A stretch of 64,000 bases of DNA from Ceratopteris richardii (Eukaryota > Streptophyta > Polypodiopsida > Polypodiales > Pteridaceae): contig CM035435.1 in assembly GCA_020310875.1 (NCBI GenBank), positions 66,501,497 through 66,565,496 of the forward strand, read 5' to 3'. The position numbers were made by a program, and so were the translations under genes. Positions 55,943 to 64,000 of this stretch are shown here, piece by piece. Position 1 is the stretch's first letter, and each line of letters opens with the position of its first letter. The notes beneath the pieces were generated by a model, which had not been told where the DNA came from, searched no databases, and saw nothing but the letters and a program-made list of their open reading frames with translations.

Positions 55943-57130
55943 TCATGAGGATGAAGGCGGTGGATAATAGGGACAAAGCTTTGATCCATTGATCGCTTTA
56001 GGAAGAAGGCTACCGATTAAGGTGGATAACCGAAAAGTTGATGGTCCCACTTGTTCGGCAATGCGATATGGACCGAACCAATGCAATTTAAACTTTCTAG
56101 CGGATTGGTTAGATTTAGCATTATAAAAGAGCACTAATTGGTTGATGGTAAACACGGGGGTTTTAAGGAAACGATCATGAGTTCTTGCTTGCCTGAGCTG
56201 AACTTCCTACAACACCAGAAAACTCTCAAGGCACTGTTCATCTAGAGACCGTAAAGCCTCCAATCAAAAGGGGAAAGATTCTTCTGGTAGTAATTTCTGC
56301 TCTAATGCCACTCGCAGACTAGGAACCACCAGTTCCATAGGAGCAATCACCTCCAAACCATAAGCCAACTTGAAGGGAGTTGTTCAGGTCGCCACTTTAT
56401 ATGTTGTACGATAAGCCCATAATACGGTAGGTAGGAATTGGTCCCATCTCTCCGGGCAATCTAATACCAATGTTTTTAAGATGTTCAATAGAGATTTGTT
56501 GGTGCTCTGAGCGAGTCCATTCGCTCGTGGGTAGTAGGGAGAACTAAAGTTATGCACAATCTGGAAGGTATGAGTAAGCACTTGCATTAATGTGTTTGCA
56601 AAGTGCATACCTTGATCAGTCACAATCTCCAAAGGTAAACCATAATGTGGAAAAATATCCTTCATCAAGCATTTAGCGATCGCAACCGCTGTGGCGGACC
56701 GTAGAGCCCAAGCTTCGGCCCACTGAGTCACATAATCTGTGCAAGTAAGAATATATCTGTTACTGGTAAGTGTCGAAGGAGGTGTGATTGGTCCGATAAA
56801 ATCCAAGCTCCATTTTTGAAAAGGGTGGAGAGGCAAAACGAGTTGGAGCGGAAAGTAATGTCTCTATAAAGGTTGACCCAATCGCTGACACTCATCGCAC
56901 TGTCGCACATACTTGGTCACATCTCGGTACATAGTAGGCCACCATAAGCCACTCTACAGAATCTTCCAGTGGGTCAGGTTCACTGCAAAATGACCTCCAG
57001 CTGGGGCCGAATGAGCCATTGTGATTACTGAAGCAATTTCGTGTGGTGGAATACATCTGAGCAACACTCCCGAGTGATCCATGTAATATAACTGCCCTAT
57101 AACTAGCCGGAATCTACGACTATACATGGC
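55943..57130 (-). pseudogene. gypsy integrase (G3)
   Basis: The zinc module lies near 56890-57020 (HSAPAGGHF, then CDECQRLG, with a stop soon after). Core at 56384-56836: FQKWSLDFIGPITPP (first Asp), EIVTDQGMHFAN (second Asp), then SSPYYPRANGLAQSTNKSLL. The catalytic Glu position reads Gln (CAG at 56507-56509 on the minus strand) in place of the usual AE.TNK. The C-terminal domain (55943-56155) has FKLHWFGPYRIAEQVGPSTF. Several stops. Confidence 0.93.
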
Positions 57131-57136
57131 CAGTTT

Positions 57137-58500
57137 TCATCGAGCAGTAGGAGAGGTTGTACCGAGAGGACATCCACTCGTCAAGAAAAGCATTAAAGTG
57201 TCATAATAGGAGGATTTTACCGGTAATTCTTGTTGATCATCCTGTACACTCTCAGTTGCATAGATAGCAGGTGTGGTATCGTCAACTCCTTCTGGAAGTT
57301 CACCGGAATCCAATCGAGATAGAAAATCAGCAAGTGCGTGAGCGGACCCTGGTCGATGTACTACTGAATAATCAAACTCTTGGAGCAATAAGACCCATCT
57401 TGCTAGTCTTCCTCCCAAATGTTGTTGGCGAACAAGATACACCAAAGCCGCATGATTGACATGGAAGGTGAAGCGGCGTCCCAGTAATTAATGTCAGAAT
57501 TTCTTCACCAAATATACTAATCCGAGACATTCATGTTCAGTGACTAAATAATTGCACTCTACCGGAGCCAATTTGGGACTCACATAATACACTGGACGGA
57601 ACCATTTTTCCACTTGCTGCATCAGCACGCTGCCAATTGCAATGTCGGATGCATCCACAAAGACATGAAATGGCAGTTCCCAATTTGGTGCTTGTAAAAT
57701 AGGAGCTTGTGTTAACAATGACTTCAACCAATCGAAAGAGAGTTGACATGCCTCAGTCCATTCAAACTGATGAGGAGTACTTACTATCAGTCGATTGAGT
57801 GGCGTGGCTAGATGAGCAAGCCACCATAAATGTCGTCCATGCCACCGAATTTGTCCCAAGAAGTGCATCACTTCTTTGGGTGTCTTGGGGGTAGGTGCCT
57901 CCAGTATGGCCTTCACCTTATCTAGGTCGATTTGAATCCCCTGTTTGGAGATAATGTGTCCTAGCAACTTGCCGCAAGATACAGAGAAGACATATTTACT
58001 TGGGTTTAAGCACAAACGGTACTCTCAACATTTCGAAAAACAACACCTTAAATGGTTCAAATGCACTAAAGTATCACCGGATATGGAGAAGTCATCCAAG
58101 TAAACTCTCATGAACGTGGTTAGATAAGGAGAGAAAACTTCCTGCATACAGCACTGAAACGTACTTAGAGCATTTCGCAGACCAAACCACATCAGTGTAC
58201 ATGCATAGACGCCCCAATTTGTTATAAATGCTATCTTTGGAATGTCCTGCTCCGCCATTCGTACTTGGTTATAACCACTATATCCGTCCAAGAAGGAGTA
58301 CATCTCGCGACCTGCCACATCGTCTAACATGGTGTCCAAAAACGGTAGAGGGAATGGATCAGGTATGGTTGCTTCGCTTAATTTCCGGTAATCCACACAT
58401 ATCTGTAATTGTTTATTCTTCTTAGGAACTATGACAATAGGGGAAATCCACTCCGCATGCTCGATAGGAGCAATAAACCCAACCTTAAGCAATCGATCCA
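57137..58500 (-). pseudogene. gypsy RT and RNase H (G3)
   Basis: RT frame 58025-58501: GFIAPIEHAEWISPIVIVPK, DYRKLSEATIPDPFPLPF, YSFLDGYSGYNQ, WFGLRNALSTFQ and active site YLDD at 58091-58102. A stop near 58025 is followed by 57494-58015 (LCLNPSKYVFSVSCGKLLGH, MHFLGQIRW, then RNase H FHVFVDASDIAIGSVLMQ and ECNYLVTEHECLGLVY). After two stops comes 57137-57445 (RLARWVLLLQEFDYSVVHRP and ADFLSR). Apart from stops the domain order is complete. Confidence 0.94.
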
Positions 58501-59611
58501 ATTCTGCTTTTACCTAGGCCGCATAGTGAGGATTCATTCTATAGCTAGGTTGTTCAATAGGCCGGGCATCTGGTCTCAGCATAACCTTGTGTTGATAGAT
58601 ACACGGGTCCAACCCCTTCATATCCCGCTAATCCCATGCAAACACATCAGAGAATTCGCGTAGTAATTGCAGCAAGTTATTTTGAAAGGTCTCTGATAGT
58701 CCTGCCCTAATCTTCACTGGCCGTGGATTAGTTTCATCACCTAAGTTGCAGGTAACCAATTGATCTTCCGGTACGTAGAACTATCAGGGCATGGCAAAGT
58801 CATCCACTGCCTGGAGCAATTGTTGGAGCATTGTATCATCCACATTCTGTGCTACACTTTGTTCAGATGCTCCGATTAGTGGTACGACTGTACAGACCGT
58901 CAAACTCCAGTTATCTGCAACCGTTTGTAAGTCCACAGTTCCGAGTGCCATCAGATCCTTGTTGGCTTTAAGAAAAGATTCCTCTTCATCATCTGAAAGA
59001 CCATCCACCATGTGTACCGGTTCGGCTACATATGGTCGTGCATGCAAGTCACAAGGCTTCATGTCATCCAGTGGAATGACATATTTACGGTGGTTATTCT
59101 TAAAAATCAATTCATGCGTTGACCAGTCCTGAACTACCTTAGCTTGCTTTAACCATGGTCGTCCAAAGAGCAGGTTATAGTCAAGGGTGGATTCGGGTAA
59201 TTTCAGAACAACAAAGGTCATTTTAAAGACAGCTCCTTGAAGAGTTATAAGAATATCATGCACCAATCCCACCAGATGAACTCACGATTGATCAGCCATT
59301 CGAACAAAAAATTGGACAGGTTCGATTTGTATCCATCCCATCCTTTGACAAAGTGCTGTTGTTGCAATGTTTACACCGGAACCTCCATCAATTAATACTT
59401 GAGTGATTTTATGATTCTTATACCAGACCGTAATCAAGGGCACCGTATGATCCACTGTCAGATCAAGTTCGGGCTGGATTGTTGCTGTCGAAGGGGCACA
59501 TGAAGATCCATGACTGACTTGCTGCTGGAACTGTTGGCGCACGCCAGGAACCAAAGCCAATAATTGTCCCAATGGTAGCATAATGGATGCCTTGGATAAG
59601 ACATCCCACAC
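58501..59611 (-). pseudogene. gypsy protease and linker (G3)
   Basis: 59282-59611 holds HTVPLITVWYKNHKITQVLI followed by DGGSGVNIATTALCQRMG (catalytic Asp in LIDGGSG). After a stop, 58784-59272 has the second half (YNLLFGRPWLKQAKVVQDW) and an acidic linker (GLSDDEEESFLKANKDLM). Around 58520-58780 the frame leads into RT (FSDVFAWD, DPCIYQHKV) with stops. Same fold type as the G2 protease. Confidence 0.92.
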
Positions 59612-59827
59612 TGGATCAAATTTTATTGTTTCCGATATGGTCTCCGGTGGGGACTCTGGTACTAATTGGGTCAGATTTCTGCCTTCTGGTACTACCTACA
59701 GTATGCTTTGCTGCATTACTAGAACTGGTTCAGGAAAAATAGTTTGTTCTTGGGTTGCCCACTTACTTGCTTTAGTAAACACCTTTTGTTGTTCACGAAT
59801 TCCAGGTTCAAAAATCTCTGCAGTTGG

Positions 59828-60900
59828 CTATAATTGCTTTCCCGAGCATGTTTGTACCGCTATTGTTTGAGTGTCGATTGTTGAAATGTACACCATGTTC
59901 GCCATCGGGTGTTGTCGTTCCTTTTTCCTTTTATCGTACTCAACCGCATCTTTACAATACCTATGGATATGCCCTATTTCATCGCAAAAATGGCATTTAG
60001 GTGGTGGAAGATATGCACCTTCACTTGATGGACCCGCATTCCACCGAGTTTGTCCAAAGTTAGTTGACCGTGCTCCTCTATAATTCTTGTATCCTTGGTA
60101 AGGAGTATTCCTCGTTTGTGGTGGTACGTAATGACTGGCCAATTTCCCTTCTTCCTGAATAATGGCATTGAGAGCCGCTCTGCTTTGTACCTTTGCATTA
60201 TAAGGACAAGTCTCTATAGCATGGTCCGCGGTATGGCAAATAGCGCAATACATCTGATTCAAAGTGCATGTTGAGCTGCTGTGTCCTGTATTTTTACATT
60301 TAGTACAGTAAGTTTGTTTCAGAGGATCCTGGTTTGAATGCTTGGATGCCTTCAACCATTCTAGATCTTTAGTGAATCCACCCACTTTATTTTTTAACTG
60401 TAATGCCATAGAGATTACGGCATCCAAGGTCATTCCTCCCACACATCGTATGATCATGATCTCTTTCAATTGGGGATTTAATCTGTTTATGAACCACTGA
60501 GTAATGACATCGTCTGGTAAATTGGCATGCGCTGGTGGAAACTGCCATAAATGAGCTGAAATAGAGTGGCATAGTCTTGTACATTCTGGTGTGGCTTCTG
60601 CCTGTTATTCTACAGGTAATCAAAGATTTTTGCTGGGTTCTTTTTTAACCGAAATCGTTGCAAAAATGCATCCTTCACATCATCATATTGCCAGAAATTA
60701 TTCAAGTCATATTCGGTTAGCTAGCGAGCAGCTTCATTGACCAAGGTTGACTGGAACATGATGGCCTTATAAGCAAGGTCTGTTGGGTAATTCAAAACTG
60801 CATAATTAATTTCAAATATCCGCACATGCGTGTCGGGATCATCTCCCAAAAACCTCCAAATTTTGTGTAGGTGACTCCAGCTGGCACTCGACGCGGTGGA
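59828..60900 (-). pseudogene. gypsy gag with three zinc knuckles (G3)
   Basis: The capsid domain (60620-60880) is legible across frameshifts: RFEGDDPDTHV-like sequence, YKAIMFQSTLVNEA, DVKDAFLQRFR. The frame 59828-60469 has three CX2CX4HX4C knuckles: CTKCKNTGHSSSTC, CAICHTADHAIETC and CHFCDEIGHIHRYC. The first two are tandem, the third about 75 residues later. It then leads to protease across about 200 bp with no clear motif. Confidence 0.88.
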
Positions 60901-60908
60901 ATAATTTG

Positions 60909-61548
60909 TTGCTGCTATTGTTGTTGTTGTTGTTGTTGCTGTTGTTGTTGTTGTTGCTGTGAAGTACTCATATTGCTTGAACTTTGGGGATGGATTTCCT
61001 GATGTCCCTGTTGCGTATGGTCACTTTGCCAATTTTCCGGTCCAAAAATATCTCTGAAGCAAGTACTTAGCTCAACATCTAACAGCCCTTTTTCTACCTT
61101 AATGTCAAAATTGGCTAAACTTGCACCTAAAAACAGTGAATGCAGTAAATTCCTACCGAACAATAACGCACTATCACTGAAAATCACCGAATTGTGATTG
61201 GACAATAATCGAACTGTCACCAAAGATCACCGAATTGTCACTGGATAGCGTTGAACTGTCACCGGACAGCACTGTAATACCACCAGAAGCTAATGTATTG
61301 TCTTCAGAATGTACCAGACTATCACTGGAACGCACCGGATTACCGCCGCACTCTACCGAACTGCTTCTGCACAACACCGAACTGTCACGGGAATTGCCAT
61401 TAGCTTGTTGGACTGGTCCTTTTGCAACTGAACTTGATTGTTCTTCACTTCTACCACCAGAGGGTGTTCCTAACGAATTCGAAACTACCCAGGGATGTGG
61501 TTCACTTCGGTATTTGGGATACGATTCATCGGAATGTGTTACCGGCAT
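60909..61548 (-). other. G3 leader with poly-Gln run and Ser/Asp-rich short-period repeat
   Basis: On the minus strand, 60909-60957 is a CAA/CAG run (14 Gln in the frame at 60915-61223). At 61174-61400 a degenerate ~21-24-bp repeat encodes units such as SGDSSTLSSDNSVIFGDSS. It lies between PBS and gag. It may be an N-terminal extension of gag or an untranslated leader that happens to be open. Frames switch between the two parts. Confidence 0.6.
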
Positions 61549-61603
61549 ATATCAAAGGATTCTTCATCGATCTTTAATCTTTTTCTTCAACTGGCTACTC
61601 CAT

Positions 61604-61621
61604 TTCCCACAGACGGCCCCA
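61604..61621 (-). promoter_or_regulatory. primer-binding site of G3
   Basis: The minus strand reads TGGGGCCGTCTGTGGGAA one base after the LTR end AACA. It resembles the TGGCGCCGTCTGTGGG-type PBS of plant gypsy elements with one change. Confidence 0.7.
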
Positions 61622-61622
61622 G

Positions 61623-62118
61623 TGTTAAACTAATGCTTAATTTGTTTATCAAATCTGGGTTCTTGGGATGGTTAGGGGTCTATAAAATAGAGGCCCTGAT
61701 TGTATTTTCCCAAATTCTACAGATTCAACTTATACTACTGTACCGTATTAACGTATTGAATGAAACTATTCTTCAACTACTTTTCTGCATGCGCATTACA
61801 ACATACTTCAACACGAGACAGTTAACTACACAATTTCGTCACTCCACTGTAATATCACCTAACTTAACACTTCATCAATCCTTAATACATTACTGAACTT
61901 AATTACAAAGAGACAGAGATGCAGACTACTCAGGGTACACCAAATATCGGTAATGCGCACTCCACTTCAGGCATTCACCCAGACTCACAGTCCGGTGACA
62001 TACCTTACGTCTCACGCACGCTTCTTTGTATTAATCAAAAAGTTACAACTGTTGCGCTACGCCCTTTCGGTATGCGTGCGACTTTTTAGGATTACATATT
62101 ACATTCTGGCGGCTCACA
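61623..62118 (-). repeat. 5' LTR of G3
   Basis: 496 bp, the same length as the left LTR; minus TGTGAGCCGCC to AGTTTAACA. Confidence 0.93.
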
Positions 62119-62193
62119 AGAGCCCTCCTCTGATCGCTCAGTAAGCATCTGGATTGTAAAATCTAGCTCATCATCAGGCATCTCTGAGTATAC
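62119..62193 (-). pseudogene. host exon interrupted by G3
   Basis: Minus strand: a pyrimidine-rich stretch and acceptor TATGTACAG|GTA end an intron. Exon GTATACTCAGAGATGCC encodes VYSEMPDDELDFTIQMLTER and then SEEGS. The G3 LTR starts directly after, and the exon resumes at 52941 in the same frame once one target duplication is discounted. The protein is not recognised. Splice sites and an uninterrupted frame suggest a former protein-coding gene. Confidence 0.6.
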
Positions 62194-62214
62194 CTGTACA
62201 TATAAAACAAAATG

Positions 62215-64000
62215 GGTGAGAAATCAATATATGTATGTGTGTATATGTGTATGTAGGTGTATATGTGAGTGTGTGTATGCATGTAAGCATGTATGCATGC
62301 ATATGCATGTACATTATGTATGCAAATGTATGCATGTGTGTGTATGTGTGTGTATGCATGTAAGTATGTATGTATGTGTATGTGTGTGTTTATGTGTCTC
62401 TATGTGTGTATATGCATATATGTGTGTGTATGTCTCTATCTGTGTGTCTATGCATATATGTGTGTGTATGTGTCCATGTGTGTGTATGTGTGTGTATGTG
62501 TGTGTGTGTGCCTATGTGTGTGTCTATGTGTGTGTGTGTCTATGTGTGTGTGTGTCTATGTGTGAATATACGTGTGTTATCTGTATATATGTGTCTATAT
62601 GCATGTGGATGTATGTGTGTAAATGTGTGTGGATGTATGTGTGTGTGTATGTGTGTGTGTGTATGTGTGTGTGTGTATGTGTGCATGTAAGTGTGTATGT
62701 GTCTATAGGTGTATGTGTGTGTGTATATGTGTGTGTCTATGTGTGTATATACATGTGTATCTGTATATATATGTCTATATGCATGTGTATGTGTGTGTGT
62801 GTGTGTAAATGTGTGTTGATGTGTGTATGTGTGTGTAAGTGTGTATGTGTCTATGTCTGTATGTGTGTGTTTATATATGTGTGTGTGTATCTGTGTGTGT
62901 GTATACGTTTGTATGTGTCTATTTGTGTATGTGTATGTGTGTATGCTTGTGTAAGTGTGTCTGCGTATGTGTGTCTGTGTGTGTGTCTATGTGTGTATGT
63001 GTGTGTGTGTCTATGTGTGTGGATGTGTGTATATGTGTGTGTAAGTGTGTATGTGTGTGTTTATATATATGTGTGTGTATGTGTGTGTATGTGTCTATGT
63101 GTGTATGTGTGTGTGTGTCTATGTGTGTGTGTCTATGTGTGTGTGTGTCTATGTGTGTAAGTGTGTGTGTGTGTATGTGTGTATGTCTATGTGTATGCAT
63201 GTGTAAGTGTGTCTGTGTATGTGTGTAAGTGTGTGTGTCTATGTGTGTATGTTTGTGTGTGTCTATGTGTGTGTGTCTATGTGTGTAAGTGTGTGTGTGT
63301 GTGTGTGTGTGTGTCTATGTGTGTATGTGTGTATGTGTGTATGTCTATGTGTATGCATGCGTATGTGTGTGTAAATATGTGTGTCTATGTGTGTGTTTAT
63401 GTGTGTGTCTATGTGTGTAGTGTGTGTGTGTGTGTGTGTCTATGTGTGTATGTGTGTATGTCTGTGTGTATGCATGTGCATGTGTGTGTGTAAAACTATA
63501 TGTATATGTGTGTATGTGTGTATGTGTGTATATGTGTGTATATGTGTGTATGTGTGTATGTGTGTATGTGTGTGTATGTGACTATGTGTGTGTATGTGTA
63601 TGCATGTAAGCATGTATCTATGCATATGCATGTGCATTATGTATGCATATGTATGCATGTGTGTGCATGTGTGTGTACGCATGTAAGTATGTATGTATGC
63701 ATATGCATATGCATTATGTATGCATATGCATATGCATTATGTATGCATACGCATGCATGTATGTGTATGTGTGTGTATGTCTCTTTATGTGTGTGTATGC
63801 ATATATATATGTGTGTATGTGTGTGTGTGTGTCTCTCTCTCTATGTGTGTGTGTGTCTATGTGTGTATATGTATGTGTGTGTATGCATGTAAGCATGTAT
63901 GTATGCATATGCATGTGCATTATGTATGCATATGTATGCATGTGTGTGTGTATGTCTGTGTATGCATATAAGTATGTATGTATGCATATGCATATGCATT
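62215..64000. repeat. TG/TATG/TCTATG microsatellite, runs off the window edge
   Basis: At least 1786 bp made of TG, TATG and TCTATG units. Mixed blocks such as TATGCATGTAAGCATGTATG recur near 62275-62375, 63596-63700 and 63878-63990, showing higher-order duplication. Long open frames across it (Cys/Val/Tyr or His/Thr only) are repeat artefacts. Relative to the host exon at 62119-62193 it would lie in the upstream intron. Confidence 0.92.

Larger units (their letters stand above)
52942..62118 (-). mobile_element. full-length Ty3/gypsy element G3 with extra 3' ORF
   Basis: 9177 bp, two 496-bp LTRs, about 40 mismatches between them by eye (8.1%). The target duplication is AGAG, or AAGAG if the terminal A is counted as target (52937-52941 and 62118-62122). 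Minus-strand order: PBS, Ser-rich/Gln-rich leader frame, gag with three zinc knuckles, protease, RT, RNase H, integrase, a long extra ORF, LTR. It has many stops and is inactive. It is inserted in a host exon. Confidence 0.93.

Noticed and set aside
62216..63160. 314-codon open frame of Cys/Val/Tyr repeats, and similar His/Thr frames on the other strand
   Set aside because: They are direct translations of the TG/TATG microsatellite, occur in several frames, and have no protein features.

Overview
This window looks like intergenic DNA of a land plant with a large, repeat-rich nuclear genome, possibly a gymnosperm or another large-genome lineage. The species cannot be fixed from the sequence. 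The signs are plant-type Ty1/copia and Ty3/gypsy pol proteins, primer-binding sites (PBS) matching plant initiator-tRNA-Met (TGGTATCAGAGC), AT-rich LTRs and one plant-like exon/intron fragment. I see no intact host gene, rRNA or functional tRNA gene. Nearly everything is decayed LTR retrotransposon. Family labels G1-G3 and C1-C7 below are mine.

Left part (1-19943). Positions 1-2306 hold a minus-strand gypsy fragment of family G1. A processed actin pseudogene lies near 2940-3480 (minus). The rest, up to about 7 kb, I cannot assign. A lone LTR at 7141-7391 has a PPT on one side and a PBS on the other. Positions 8008-12420 are a minus-strand gypsy (G2) that has lost its reverse transcriptase and RNase H. 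Positions 12425-14142 are a minus-strand copia pol fragment (C2). Positions 14143-19943 are a tandem copia array (C3) with three LTR copies.

Middle part (19944-46633). One gypsy element (G1: LTR, PBS, long palindrome-rich leader, gag, protease, RT/RNase H) has been split twice. Copia C1 (minus, 24974-31619) sits at the gag/protease boundary and copia C6 (plus, 33360-45200) sits between protease and RT. C6 is itself split by copia C7 (plus, 36195-41683). All three insertions have perfect 5-bp target duplications and equal-length LTR pairs, and in each case the host reading frame is continuous across the insertion. My by-eye LTR divergences (C7 about 2%, C1 about 3%, C6 about 5%) agree with the nesting order. 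G1 itself interrupts the second C3 unit, whose RT/RNase H end may be the piece at 47542-48430.

Right part (46634-64000). This part begins with a miniature LTR element (TRIM-like, 46634-47541) whose LTR contains a tRNA-like A box/B box unit. Two more partial copies lie at 51902-52211 and 52426-52795. Between them are a C3-like RT fragment and a chimeric minus-strand copia (C5 gag-PR-IN fused to a C4 gag-PR piece). A full-length gypsy (G3, minus, 52942-62118, LTRs about 8% diverged) carries a 733-codon extra frame after integrase. G3 has inserted into an exon of an unidentified host gene. The window ends in a TG/TATG microsatellite of at least 1.8 kb that would lie in an intron of that gene.

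The strongest candidates for something new are the TRIM family with a Pol III-like promoter inside its LTR, the extra ORF of G3, and the G1 leader built of AATCGCGATT palindromes.
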